Below, piece after piece: positions 41,930-51,237 of a DNA stretch of 64,000 bases (position 1 is its first letter; each line of letters starts with the position of its first letter). Where the stretch lies: NCBI GenBank assembly GCA_040388785.1, contig JAZKBD010000025.1:25894-89893 (forward strand). Reading direction: 5' to 3'. Position numbers and translations under genes: made by a program. Below the pieces are notes generated by a model. That model was not told the DNA's origin and did no database searches. It saw only the letters and a program-made list of their open reading frames with translations. The DNA is from 66-474 sp040388785 (GTDB taxonomy: Bacteria; Pseudomonadota; Gammaproteobacteria; Xanthomonadales; Rhodanobacteraceae).

Positions 41930-43456
41930 TCACACCACGTCGTCCAGGGCGTGCGTGATTTGCTCCGGCGACATGTGGCTGCGCTTGTAGCCGTACAGGC
42001 GGTAAAAGATCAGCCCGATCACCGCCCATACCACGAAAACCCCCTTAGCGAGGCTGCTGAGGTTCACGAACAGCAATACGCATCCCATCACCCCAAGTGG
42101 ACACACGAACCAGACCAGGGGGGTGCGGAACGGGCGCTTGCGGCCGGGCTGGGTGCGGCGCAGGATCATCACGCCGACCGAGACGAGTGCGAATGCCAAT
42201 AATGTTCCCGCATTGGAAATATCGGCAAGCCAGCCAACTGGAATAAACACGGCAAGAACGGAAACCACTCCGCCGGTCACATAGGTAATCACGTGCGGCG
42301 TGAAGAAGCGCGGATGCACCTTCGAGAACACGTTGGGCAACAGACCGTCGCGGGACATCGTGAAGAAGATGCGGGTCTGGCCGAACATCATCATCAGGAT
42401 CACCGACGGCAGCGCCACGATCGCGGCAAGGCGGATCATGTTGGCGATCGCAGGATGGCCCAGCATGGTCATGACGTGCGACAGCGGTTCGCGGCTGCAC
42501 ACCAGCGCCTGCGAGTTGCCGCAGGCCTTGGCCATTTCGAGGGTGCCCGGATCGATCGGCACGCCGGTCGGGCCCAGCATCGGCTGCGCACCGACCGAAC
42601 CGGCCGCACCGTACCCGACGAGCAGGTAGAAGATGGTGCAGATTACCAGCGCGCCGATCAGACCGATCGGAACGTTGCGATTCGGATTGCGGGTTTCCTC
42701 GGCGGCGGTGGATACCGCATCGAAGCCCACGTAGGCAAAAAAGATCGAAGCTGCGGCCCCGAGAACTCCAATGCCACCGGTCGGGCTGCCCCAGCCGCCA
42801 GGCAAGAACGGATGCAGATTGGCATTCTTGACGGCCGGCACGGCGATGATGACGAAGACGGTCAGGGCGAGGATCTTGATCGCCACCAGCACGGCGTTCA
42901 CGCGCGCGCTCTTGGACGTGCCGATCACGAGCAATCCGGTGACCGCGACGCCAATCAGGAAAGCCAGCAGGTTGAACGCGCCGCCGAGCGTGGGGCCGAC
43001 CTGCAACCAATGTGGCAAGGAGAGCGCCCCCGGTTTGACCAGGCCGAAGACACCGCTGTTGAGCAGCCCGTTGACGTAGCCGGCCCAGCCGACGCATACC
43101 GCGGTTGCACCAACGGCGTACTCCAGAACCAAGGCCCAGCCCACGATCCAGGCGATCAATTCCCCCATCACACCGTAGGAATAGGTGTAGGCCGACCCCG
43201 ATACCGGCACCATTGCCGCGAGCTCGGCGTAGGCGAGGGCGGCAAGGCCGCACACGATTGCCGCGATCACGAACGAAAGCATCATGCCGGGGCCGGCTTT
43301 CTCGGCGGCTTCAGACGTCAACACGAAAATGCCGGTGCCGATCACCGCACCGATGCCGAGCAAGGTCAACTGGATCGGACCCAACTGGCGTTTCAGTGAT
43401 TTCTTTTCGGCCGTAGCGAGAATCTGGTCAAGCGGCTTTACACGCCAGAAGATCAT
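41930..43456 (-). CDS. APC-family amino acid permease
   Basis: 508 residues from ATG 43456 (GGGAG site 7 bases upstream; TTG 43468 is possible). Similar to its downstream neighbour: GIGAVIGTGIFVLTSEAAEKAGPG, SGSAYTYSYGVMGELIAWIVGW, FFAYVGFDAVSTAAEETRNPNRNVPIG. It carries an extra loop (about 300-335) with Cys residues in KACGNSQALVCSREP. Tandem paralogues suggest duplication. A 195-bp GC-rich leader with several stems separates it from efpL. Confidence 0.88.
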   Translation of the reverse strand: MIFWRVKPLDQILATAEKKSLKRQLGPIQLTLLGIGAVIGTGIFVLTSEAAEKAGPGMMLSFVIAAIVCGLAALAYAELAAMVPVSGSAYTYSYGVMGELIAWIVGWALVLEYAVGATAVCVGWAGYVNGLLNSGVFGLVKPGALSLPHWLQVGPTLGGAFNLLAFLIGVAVTGLLVIGTSKSARVNAVLVAIKILALTVFVIIAVPAVKNANLHPFLPGGWGSPTGGIGVLGAAASIFFAYVGFDAVSTAAEETRNPNRNVPIGLIGALVICTIFYLLVGYGAAGSVGAQPMLGPTGVPIDPGTLEMAKACGNSQALVCSREPLSHVMTMLGHPAIANMIRLAAIVALPSVILMMMFGQTRIFFTMSRDGLLPNVFSKVHPRFFTPHVITYVTGGVVSVLAVFIPVGWLADISNAGTLLAFALVSVGVMILRRTQPGRKRPFRTPLVWFVCPLGVMGCVLLFVNLSSLAKGVFVVWAVIGLIFYRLYGYKRSHMSPEQITHALDDVV

Positions 43457-43651
43457 TTGTGCTCCCAATTACTCGGGTCCGCGGCGGGGGAACCGTGGGC
43501 GGGCACACCCTGCGCCCAGGAATTACCGCCGACGCTTCCCCTCGAAGCGATGCGGTGCCGGCGCACGAGGCGCAAGCCTGCCGTACCTTACCGGTCCTTT
43601 TCTTTGGCGACAAGCGCCGATCGGCATGTTTCGCGGACGCGCGCAAATGCG

Positions 43652-44215
43652 TCAGGCTCTGCCAGCGAATTCACCCGTGAGCGTGTTCACCCACACCTTC
43701 TCGCCAGTCCTGATGTATTCCGGCACCTGGATTTCGATGCCGGTGTCGAGCTTGGCGGGCTTGGTGCGCTTGGTGGCGGATGCGCCCTTCAGCTCCGGCG
43801 CGGTATCGATGATGGTCATCGCGACGCTGGTCGGCACCTGCAGTGCGACCGGCGCATCGTCGATCAACTGCACGTAATAACCCTCCACGCCTTCGACGAT
43901 GTACGCCGCGCTGTCACCGACCACGTCCGGGTCGAGCGCATAGGGCGTGTAATCCTCGGCGTCGAGGAACACGAACGCGTCGCCATCCTTGTAGGAATAG
44001 TTCACCGCGCGGCGGGTCAGCTCCATTTCCCTGAGGTCATCGTCGGCGCGCAGGCTGAGGTCGAACTTGCGTCCGCCCGGAATCGAATACAGCGTGAAAC
44101 GGAAGGTGACATTGCCGCCACGTGCGGTCGGCGAGCTGCGCTCGATGTCGCGCACCTGGTACACGGTGCCTTCGTGTTCGACCACGTTGCCTTTCTTGAC
44201 GTCGGAAGCTTTCAT
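43652..44215 (-). CDS. yeiP: Elongation factor P-like protein EfpL (YeiP)
   Basis: 187 residues. EF-P paralogue that relieves ribosome stalling. The KOW-domain loop reads IERSSPTARGGN with Arg32 at the tip instead of the modifiable Lys or rhamnosylated Arg of EF-P, as in YeiP/EfpL. OB domains 2 and 3 follow (RRAVNYSYKDGDAFVFLDAEDY and DTGIEIQVPEYIRTGEKVWVNT). ATG overlaps the SDR stop. Confidence 0.9.
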   Translation of the reverse strand: MKASDVKKGNVVEHEGTVYQVRDIERSSPTARGGNVTFRFTLYSIPGGRKFDLSLRADDDLREMELTRRAVNYSYKDGDAFVFLDAEDYTPYALDPDVVGDSAAYIVEGVEGYYVQLIDDAPVALQVPTSVAMTIIDTAPELKGASATKRTKPAKLDTGIEIQVPEYIRTGEKVWVNTLTGEFAGRA

Positions 44216-44979
44216 TTGGGCTGCAACCTCACCGCACCGTCCAGCCGGATCACGCTGCCGTTGAGATAGCGGTTGCCGAGGATGAACGCCACGGTTTCCG
44301 CAAATTCCGTCGGCTTGCCGAGGCGCGATGGAAACGGGATCGATGCGGAAAGCGATTGCTGCACGGCTTCCGGCATGCCGTCCACCATCGGCGTCCAGAA
44401 GATGCCGGGCGCGATGGTCATCACGCGGATGCCGAAGCGCGACAGTTCGCGCGCCATCGGCAAGGTCATGCCGACCACGCCGCCTTTCGATGCGGAGTAC
44501 GCGGCCTGGCCGATCTGGCCTTCGTAAGCCGCGACCGAGGCAGTGTTGACGATCACGCCGCGCTCGCCGTCGTCGCCGGGTTCGTTCGACTGCATCAGCG
44601 CGGCGCCGGCCTTGGCGACGTTGAAGCTGCCGACCAGGTTGACCATCACGGTGCCCGCGAAATTCTTGAGCGGCATCGGGCCTTCCTTGCCCAGCACGCG
44701 GCCGGCGCCGAGGATGCCGGCGCAGTTCATCACCACGTTTAGGCCACCCATCGCATCACGCGCGGCGGCCACGTTGGCGGTGACGCCGCTTTCGCTGGTC
44801 ACGTCGGTCTGGTAGAAACGCGCCGAATCGCCCAGTTCTTGCGCCGCGGCGTGGCCCTTTTCTTCGTTGACGTCGAACAGCGCGACCGTGCCGCCGTGGG
44901 CGACAATGTATTGCGCGACGGCATGGCCGAGTCCGGATGCGCCGCCGGTGACGATGGCCTTGACCTGGGCGAGTTGCAT
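44212..44979 (-). CDS. SDR oxidoreductase, 3-hydroxyacyl-CoA dehydrogenase type-2-like
   Basis: 255 residues from ATG 44979. Short-chain dehydrogenase: TGGASGLGHAVA, NCAGILGAG, catalytic Ser/Tyr/Lys in NTASVAAYEGQIGQAAYSAS then K, and PGIFWTPM. Sequence style matches HSD17B10-type 3-hydroxy-2-methylbutyryl-CoA dehydrogenases of isoleucine/fatty acid breakdown, fitting nearby acyl-CoA genes. Coupled to efpL by ATGA. Confidence 0.85.
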   Translation of the reverse strand: MQLAQVKAIVTGGASGLGHAVAQYIVAHGGTVALFDVNEEKGHAAAQELGDSARFYQTDVTSESGVTANVAAARDAMGGLNVVMNCAGILGAGRVLGKEGPMPLKNFAGTVMVNLVGSFNVAKAGAALMQSNEPGDDGERGVIVNTASVAAYEGQIGQAAYSASKGGVVGMTLPMARELSRFGIRVMTIAPGIFWTPMVDGMPEAVQQSLSASIPFPSRLGKPTEFAETVAFILGNRYLNGSVIRLDGAVRLQPK

Positions 44980-45037
44980 GCGCGTGTTTCCTCGATGGCA
45001 AACCCGCGATTGTAGGGGAGCCGTGGCTTTGCGGCGA

Positions 45038-45526
45038 CTACAGCGCGCGGATGAACCAGCGATCGCAGCCATGGTGGCCGGTGCTGCCCATCGGTGCGCA
45101 CAGCGGCGTGAACCCGTGCTTGCGATACAGCGCCTGCGCCGCATCCATGCCGGTCAGGGTTTCGAGATAGCAGCGCTTGAAACCCAAATCGCGCGCGGCA
45201 TCGAGGCAGCGCGCGATCATCGCCTGACCCGCGCCCAATCCGCGCGCTTCGGGCAGGAAATACATCTTGCGCAACTCGCAGACATTGGTTTCGCCGTGTT
45301 CCAGCGGCGCAAAGCCGCCACCGCCCACGACTTTGCCGTCGACTTCCAGCACGAAATACGCGCTGCGCGGTTTCGCGTAGGCCGCGCACATCGCGCCGAC
45401 CTCCGCGTCGTGGATCGCGAAACCTTCGCCGCCCGCACCGAACTCCGGCATGACGCTGCGGATGATCGCTGCGATGGAGGCATCGTCGCGCGGTTCGATG
45501 GGACGGATCAAAAACGGTTGCGGCAT
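45038..45526 (-). CDS. GNAT-family N-acetyltransferase
   Basis: 162 residues from ATG 45526. GNAT fold with the acetyl-CoA motif YFLPEARGLGAGQAMI (R/Q-x-x-G-x-G/A) and the C-terminal CYLETLTGMDAAQALYRKHGFTPL. Substrate unknown. Ten bases separate it from the HMG-CoA lyase stop upstream. Confidence 0.87.
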   Translation of the reverse strand: MPQPFLIRPIEPRDDASIAAIIRSVMPEFGAGGEGFAIHDAEVGAMCAAYAKPRSAYFVLEVDGKVVGGGGFAPLEHGETNVCELRKMYFLPEARGLGAGQAMIARCLDAARDLGFKRCYLETLTGMDAAQALYRKHGFTPLCAPMGSTGHHGCDRWFIRAL

Positions 45527-45536
45527 TCGGAAACCC

Positions 45537-46433
45537 TCATTCGCCCATGCGCGCGCGGGTGACCCGGCTGGAGGTCGGCTTGCCGAGTTGCTTCGCCAGC
45601 CACCAGCCGGTTTCGACCAGCTTGTCCAGGTCGACGCCGGTTTCGATGCCCATGCCCTGCAGCATGTAGGCGACGTCCTCGCTGGCAACGTTGCCGGTTG
45701 TGCCTTTCGCGTAGGGACAGCCGCCGGTGCCGGACACCGAACTGTCCACCACGCGCACGCCTTCTTCGAGGCACATGAGGATGTTCGCGAGCGCCTGGTC
45801 GTAGGTGTCGTGGAAATGCACAGCCAGCGCCTTCATCGGCACTTCCTGCGAGACCGCGTGCAACATCGCGCGCGCCTTCACCGGCGTACCGACGCCGATG
45901 GTGTCGCCCAATGAAATCTCGTCGCACCCCAGGTCGTACAACCGCTTCGACACGCGCACCACGTCGCTCACCGGTACGTCGCCCTGGTAGGGGCAACCCA
46001 GCACGGTGGAAACGTAGCCACGCACGCGCACGCCTTCGGCGCGCGCGCGTTCCAGCACCGGTCGGAAGCGCTCGATCGATTCGTCGATCGAGGCGTTGAT
46101 GTTCTTCTGGTTGAACGCCTCGCTGGCAGCCGTGAACACCGCGATGCTGGTGACGCCGGCGGCGCGCGCGCGGTCGTAGCCGCGCATGTTCGGCACCAGC
46201 GCCGGGTAATCGACGCCCGGCTTTCGGGTGATGCCGGCGTAGACCTCTTCCGCATCGGCAAGCTGCGGCACCCATTTCGGGCTGACGAAGCTGGTCGCTT
46301 CGATGGTTTCCAGCCCGCATGCGGAAAGCCGATCAATGAGTTCGATCTTGGTCGCGGTGGGAATCACCGTCTTTTCGTTCTGCAAGCCGTCGCGGGCGCC
46401 GACTTCGACGATGCGGACATGATTGGGGAGCAT
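45537..46433 (-). CDS. liuE: Hydroxymethylglutaryl-CoA lyase
   Basis: 298 residues from ATG 46433. Last step of leucine degradation: HMG-CoA to acetoacetate and acetyl-CoA. VEVGARDGLQNE (metal/catalytic Arg-Asp), ATSFVSPKWVPQLAD, VHFHDTYDQALAN and the signature VSGTGGCPYAKGTTGN with the active Cys. Works with the carboxylase subunits at 48.1-50.1 kb and 57.1-58.7 kb. Confidence 0.94.
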   Translation of the reverse strand: MLPNHVRIVEVGARDGLQNEKTVIPTATKIELIDRLSACGLETIEATSFVSPKWVPQLADAEEVYAGITRKPGVDYPALVPNMRGYDRARAAGVTSIAVFTAASEAFNQKNINASIDESIERFRPVLERARAEGVRVRGYVSTVLGCPYQGDVPVSDVVRVSKRLYDLGCDEISLGDTIGVGTPVKARAMLHAVSQEVPMKALAVHFHDTYDQALANILMCLEEGVRVVDSSVSGTGGCPYAKGTTGNVASEDVAYMLQGMGIETGVDLDKLVETGWWLAKQLGKPTSSRVTRARMGE

Positions 46434-46535
46434 GCGTGATCCGGTTCGAAAGGCGAAGGGCTGCCGTGCGCCGCGTCTTGCCAGCGCACCCGCGGCAGCG
46501 TCAGGATGCGGCATCCTCGACCACGTAATGATGCC

Positions 46536-48113
46536 ATGACGGGTGGAATCCAAGGGCTGGACGCGCAGGCGCAGGCGCAATACGCGCGTGCCGCCGACGC
46601 GCTCACGGCGGGCAAGCCGCGCGAAGCCGCGGCACTGGCCAAGGTTCTGGTCGAACAGGCACCGGAACATCCGGATGTCCTGCATCTGCTCGCGGGCATC
46701 CGCGGCCGGTTGGGCGACCATGCCGGCGCGGTGAATGCCGTGCGGCAGGCGTTGCATGCTCGCCCGGACGATGCCACGTTCTGCTGCACCCTCGGCAAGC
46801 AGCTCGCCGCCATCGGGCAACTCGATGCTGCGATCGAAGCGCTGCAGCGCGCGTGCGCATTGCAGCCGGAACTCGCGATGGCCTGGTACAACCTCGGCGT
46901 GTTGCAGGTGCGCGCGGTGCGCTTCAACGAAGCCGAGGCGGCCTTGCGCAGGACATTGGAGCTCGTGCCGGACAATTTGCAGGCACGATTGCAACTCGCC
47001 GACCTGCTGAAAATGGCGGGCCGCGTCGATGCCGCCGCCGCGACCTGGCGCGAGGTGCTGGCGGCGCGTCCCGCGAGCGGCGATGCCTGGTGGGGATTGG
47101 CCGAGCTCGGGCAGGCGGGCGACGACGACATTCCGGCGATGCAGGTGGCGATGCGTGATCCGCGCGCTAGCGAACGCGATCGCATCGCGCTCGGCTTCGC
47201 GATCGCGCGCGTGCTGGACCGCAGCGATCGCTGCGCCGAAGCGATGGGCGTGCTGAAGGAAACGCACGCGCATGCGCGCAAGTTGCAGCCTTGGGATGCC
47301 GCAGCGTTTGCGCGCGGACTGGATGCCGTGCTGGCGGCATTCGCTGCGACACGAGTGACTGGGGCGGCGTGCGGACACGGCGCGATCTTCATCGCCAGCC
47401 TGCCGCGCTCGGGTTCGACCTTGACCGAGCAGGTGCTTGCCGCGCATTCGCAAGTCGAAGCTTCCGGCGAGTTGCGCGACCTGCCGCAGGTGCTGGCGGA
47501 AGAATCGCGGCAGCGCGGGAGGCACTATCCGGAGTGGGTGTCTTCGATGGCCGAAGACGACTGGCGGCGCCTGGGCGAACGTTATCTCGAACGCACCGCG
47601 CGCTGGCGCGAGCGCAAGCCGTTCTTCACCGACAAGCTGCCGGGCAACTGGATGCATGTCGGTGTGATCCGCGCAATGTTGCCGGGCGCGAAGGTGATCG
47701 TCTGCCGCCGCGATCCGCTGGAGACCTGTTTTTCGTGCTATCGCCAGTACATGACCGCGGACGGGCAGGGCTGGACGCATCGCTTCGAGGATTTGGCCGC
47801 GTACTGGAATGTGTTCGATCGCGCGCTGTGGCAATGGCAGGCGCGCTATCCGGGTTTCGTGTACACGCAGGAATACGAGACGCTGCTGGCCGAACCGGAA
47901 GCCAGCGTGCGCGCGCTGCTGGCGTTCTGCGGGTTGCCTTTCGAGGACGCCTGTCTCGCGTTCGGAGCAGGCTCGCGCGAAGTGCGCTCACCGAGCGCGA
48001 TGCAGGTGCGCGAACCCTTGCGGCGCGACACCGCGCGCGCGCCGCGCTACGGCGCGCTGCTGGATCCGCTGCGTAGCGCGCTCGGCGTCATCGACATCCA
48101 GAGCGCGCACTGA
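46536..48113 (+). CDS. TPR-repeat sulfotransferase
   Basis: 525 residues from ATG 46536; a start at 46506 would add ten residues. N-terminal half: about five TPR repeats (Ala/Leu-rich helices, e.g. MAWYNLGVLQVRAVRFNEAEAALRRTLEL). C-terminal half: PAPS sulfotransferase with FIASLPRSGSTLTEQ (5'-phosphosulfate loop) and VIVCRRDPLETCFSCYRQY (3'-phosphate site). Acceptor unknown; it might be protein tyrosine or glycan. Plus-strand insert between leucine-catabolic genes that are on minus. Confidence 0.85.
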   Translation: MTGGIQGLDAQAQAQYARAADALTAGKPREAAALAKVLVEQAPEHPDVLHLLAGIRGRLGDHAGAVNAVRQALHARPDDATFCCTLGKQLAAIGQLDAAIEALQRACALQPELAMAWYNLGVLQVRAVRFNEAEAALRRTLELVPDNLQARLQLADLLKMAGRVDAAAATWREVLAARPASGDAWWGLAELGQAGDDDIPAMQVAMRDPRASERDRIALGFAIARVLDRSDRCAEAMGVLKETHAHARKLQPWDAAAFARGLDAVLAAFAATRVTGAACGHGAIFIASLPRSGSTLTEQVLAAHSQVEASGELRDLPQVLAEESRQRGRHYPEWVSSMAEDDWRRLGERYLERTARWRERKPFFTDKLPGNWMHVGVIRAMLPGAKVIVCRRDPLETCFSCYRQYMTADGQGWTHRFEDLAAYWNVFDRALWQWQARYPGFVYTQEYETLLAEPEASVRALLAFCGLPFEDACLAFGAGSREVRSPSAMQVREPLRRDTARAPRYGALLDPLRSALGVIDIQSAH

Positions 48114-48126
48114 ATCACCCGTGCGG

Positions 48127-50115
48127 TCATTCCGCGAAACGCACCAGCACCGCGTCGGCTTCCACGAAATCGCCTGCGCTTGCCGACAGCGCGTCGATGG
48201 TGCCCGCGCGGGGCGCCTTCAGCGACAGCTCCATCTTCATCGCTTCCATCACCAGCAATTCCTGGCCGGCCTCCACCTTGTCGCCGGTGGCGGCCTTGAC
48301 CAGCACGATGCGGCCGGGCATCGGCGCGACGATCTGGTTGGCGCCTGCCGCGTCGCTGGTTTCCCACGCGAACGCCGGCGCGCGCTCGAAGCGCCAGCGG
48401 ATGCCGTCGGCATCGTGCAGCAGCACGCGGGAGTCGTCGGCGCGCACCTCGAAGCGGCGCGTTTCGCCATCGAAATGCGCGCTCAGGGTTGCGCCGTCCC
48501 AGCGTGCGCTTTCGACATCGCACTTTGCATCACCGGCTTGCAGCGCGTAACGCCTCGCGTGGCCGCGCGCTTCGACTTCGTGACGCCGGCCGCCCACCGC
48601 CAGCGCGACGATGCGTTTGCCGGCATGGCCGATGCGCCAGGCATCGGACGTGTTCCATGGTGAATGCGGGTCGGTCGTATCGGGGGCATCGGAACGTTCG
48701 TCCCGCAACAGCGCCGCGACCGCGGCCGCGAATACGGCGGACGTGTCCGGCTGTGCCTCGCCCGCGACGAATTCGTCGAGATGCCGATCCAGATAGCCGG
48801 TGTCGATGCGGTGTTCCACCACACTCGGGTGGCGAACCAGCCGTTCCAGGAATGCGACGTTCGATTTCGGCCCGATGATTTCGCAGGCCGCCAGCGCTTC
48901 GCGCATCCGCTGCAATGCCGAAGGACGATCCACGTCCCACACGATCAGCTTGGCGATCATGGGATCGTAGAAAATCGTCACGGCGTCTCCTTCGACCACG
49001 CCGCCATCGAGGCGCACGTGGGTTGAAGGGCGAGGCAACGTCAACCGCGTCAGCTTGCCCGAACCCGGCAGGAAACCGTGATCGGGATCTTCCGCGTACA
49101 AACGCACTTCGATCGCGTGCCCGCGCGAATGCACCTGCTCCTGCGTGCATGGCAGCGGTTCGCCGTCGGCGATGCGCAGTTGCCATTCGACGAGATCAAT
49201 GCCGTGGGTCATTTCGGTGACCGGATGTTCGACCTGCAGGCGCGTGTTCATTTCCATGAAATGGAAATCGCCTTGCGGTCCCACGATGAATTCCACCGTC
49301 CCGGCGCCGACGTAGTTCACCGCCCTGGCCGCTGCAACGGCCGCCGCGCCCATCGCGGCACGGCGCTCGTCGTCGAGGAAAGGCGAGGGCGTTTCCTCGA
49401 GCACCTTTTGATAGCGGCGCTGCGCCGAACACTCGCGTTCGTCGATGTGGATGATGTTGCCGTGGCGATCGCCGAACACCTGGAATTCGATGTGGCGCGG
49501 GTGTTCGATGTAGCGTTCCAGCAGCATCGACGCGTCGCCGAACGAGGCTTTGGCGACGCGTTGCGCGGTGGCCAGCGCATCCGGAAATTCCGCATTGCTG
49601 CGCACGATCTGCATGCCCTTGCCGCCGCCGCCCGCCGACGGCTTGATGATCAGCGGATAGCCGAGCTTGTGCGCCTGTTCGGCAAGGAAAGCATTGTCCT
49701 GGTTGTCGCCGTCGGAGCCCGGCACCAGCGGCACGTCGTGCTTCGCCATCAGGTGTTTGGCGGCGGCCTTGGAACCCATCGCCTCGATGCTCTCCGGATT
49801 GGGCCCGATGAACACGATGCCGGCCTCCTTGCAGGCACGCGAGAAGCCGGTGTTCTCCGAAAGAAATCCGTAACCCGGATGGATCGCCTGCGCGCCGGAT
49901 CGCTTCGCGGCCTCGATGATCACGTCGCCGCGCAGGTACGACTCGTCTGGACGCGGGCCGCCGATCGGCCAGGCTTCGTCGGCCAGGCGTACGTGCTGCG
50001 CATCCTTGTCGGCTTCGGAATACACCGCGATGGTGTGGATGCCGAGCCGGCGGCAGGTACGGATCACGCGGCAGGCGATCTCGCCGCGGTTGGCGATCAA
50101 TACGCGTTGGAACAC
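48127..50115 (-). CDS. liuD: Methylcrotonyl-CoA carboxylase biotin-containing (alpha) subunit
   Basis: 662 residues from GTG 50115. Biotin carboxylase (about 1-445: IANRGEIACRVIRTCR, ATP-grasp KPSAGGGGKGMQIV, EMNTRLQVEHPVTE) and C-terminal biotinyl domain with Lys627 in VMEAMKMELSLKAP. The first base of its GTG is shared with the end of the upstream cupin stop. Partner carboxyltransferase is 7 kb away (57.1-58.7 kb); HMG-CoA lyase and hydratase nearby support leucine breakdown over acetyl- or propionyl-CoA carboxylation. Confidence 0.9.
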   Translation of the reverse strand: MFQRVLIANRGEIACRVIRTCRRLGIHTIAVYSEADKDAQHVRLADEAWPIGGPRPDESYLRGDVIIEAAKRSGAQAIHPGYGFLSENTGFSRACKEAGIVFIGPNPESIEAMGSKAAAKHLMAKHDVPLVPGSDGDNQDNAFLAEQAHKLGYPLIIKPSAGGGGKGMQIVRSNAEFPDALATAQRVAKASFGDASMLLERYIEHPRHIEFQVFGDRHGNIIHIDERECSAQRRYQKVLEETPSPFLDDERRAAMGAAAVAAARAVNYVGAGTVEFIVGPQGDFHFMEMNTRLQVEHPVTEMTHGIDLVEWQLRIADGEPLPCTQEQVHSRGHAIEVRLYAEDPDHGFLPGSGKLTRLTLPRPSTHVRLDGGVVEGDAVTIFYDPMIAKLIVWDVDRPSALQRMREALAACEIIGPKSNVAFLERLVRHPSVVEHRIDTGYLDRHLDEFVAGEAQPDTSAVFAAAVAALLRDERSDAPDTTDPHSPWNTSDAWRIGHAGKRIVALAVGGRRHEVEARGHARRYALQAGDAKCDVESARWDGATLSAHFDGETRRFEVRADDSRVLLHDADGIRWRFERAPAFAWETSDAAGANQIVAPMPGRIVLVKAATGDKVEAGQELLVMEAMKMELSLKAPRAGTIDALSASAGDFVEADAVLVRFAE

Positions 50116-50633
50116 TATTCACCCTCCCAGTAATCGCGTGCATCTTCGTGTCGCGCCAGGTGGCGGAAGCGCGGGTGTCGACCGTTTTCATCTTCCGGCA
50201 AGTCCTCGTAAACCCCGAACTTGCCGGAATCGGGGTATTCGCAGATTTCGACGGGCGCCATCGTGCTCACCGACAGATAGCGCATTTCGGTGCCGCCGGT
50301 GTTGATGATCTGGTGCGCGGTTTCCGGGCCGCCAGTGGGGCAGGCGACGATGTCGCCCTGCCGCAACGGATAACGCTGGTCGCCGTAACGCAACTCGCCA
50401 CTACCTTCGAGGATGAAGAACATTTCCTCTTCCACGCGATGGCTGTGGAATGGACAGTTGCGCTTGCCCGGCGCGACGACCGTCAAGTTGTAACCGAGCT
50501 TGCGCGCGCCGATGCGGCTGGCGATCTCGGCCCAGCGGATGTCGTACTGGCCTGCGTTCGGGCCATGCGGTGCGCGCTCGGCGGTCTCACCATGCACTTC
50601 CAGATCGACAAGGTTGATGACTGGAATTCGCAT
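50115..50633 (-). CDS. Cupin-domain protein (copy 1 of tandem pair)
   Basis: 172 residues from ATG 50633. Single double-stranded beta-helix cupin: GKRNCPFHSHRVEEEMFFILEG (His-x-His and Glu ligands) and ACPTGGPETAHQIINTGG (third His). The end reads EDARDYWEGE. Strongly similar along its length to the next gene (50647-51168). A general metal-binding fold; function not known. Touches the carboxylase gene by one base, so they are co-translated. Confidence 0.85.
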   Translation of the reverse strand: MRIPVINLVDLEVHGETAERAPHGPNAGQYDIRWAEIASRIGARKLGYNLTVVAPGKRNCPFHSHRVEEEMFFILEGSGELRYGDQRYPLRQGDIVACPTGGPETAHQIINTGGTEMRYLSVSTMAPVEICEYPDSGKFGVYEDLPEDENGRHPRFRHLARHEDARDYWEGE

Positions 50634-50646
50634 ATTTGTTCCCCGC

Positions 50647-51168
50647 TTACTCACCTTCCCAATAGTCGCGCGAATCGGCGGCACGCCCGATATGCGCGAA
50701 CATTTGTGGCCGACCGTCCGGGCCTGCACCGAAGAAAGCCAGCACGCCGAATTTGCCCGAATCGGGATAGTCACAGACTTCCGGCGACTCGGCGGTGCTG
50801 ACCGCGAGCACCTTGAGTTCCGCGTCGCCCGTGTTGTGCAATTGGTGCGCGGTTTCCGGACCGCCGTGTGGACAGGCGATGACGTCGCCGGCGCGAACCG
50901 GGAAAGTCGCGTCTCCGATGCGGACCTCGCCAGTGCCTTCCAGCACGAAGAACATTTCCTCGTTGACGCGATGGTTGTGGAAAGGGTAGGCGCGCTTTCC
51001 GGGTGCGATCGCGGTGACGTTGTATCCCAGCTTGCGTGCGCCCATCACGCGCCCGAGTTCCGCTCGCCGGCCGCCATAGCGTTCGGCGGGCATTTCCGCC
51101 CCCATTCGACGCGAGTTTTCGGCGAGATCGGTGTACTGCGCGTCGGCGATGTTCAGAACGGGTTTCAT
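50647..51168 (-). CDS. Cupin-domain protein (copy 2 of tandem pair)
   Basis: 173 residues from ATG 51168. Paralogue of the neighbouring cupin: GKRAYPFHNHRVNEEMFFVLEG, ACPHGGPETAHQLHNTGD, the SPEVCDYPDSGKFGV segment and RAADSRDYWEGE end. Thirteen bases separate the two. Clear product of tandem duplication, both with intact ligand sets. The role in this acyl-CoA neighbourhood is unknown. Confidence 0.85.
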   Translation of the reverse strand: MKPVLNIADAQYTDLAENSRRMGAEMPAERYGGRRAELGRVMGARKLGYNVTAIAPGKRAYPFHNHRVNEEMFFVLEGTGEVRIGDATFPVRAGDVIACPHGGPETAHQLHNTGDAELKVLAVSTAESPEVCDYPDSGKFGVLAFFGAGPDGRPQMFAHIGRAADSRDYWEGE

Positions 51169-51237
51169 GGTTCGCCCTCGAAGTGGAGTGACCGCAGCCT
51201 GATCCTCCGCTGTTGCCAGCGTCATGTCAGCAGCGAT

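Noticed and set aside
43457..43651. Guanidine-I (ykkC) riboswitch before the APC permease
   Set aside because: GGTTCC and GGACCCGAG resemble parts of the core, but the downstream conserved half is missing.
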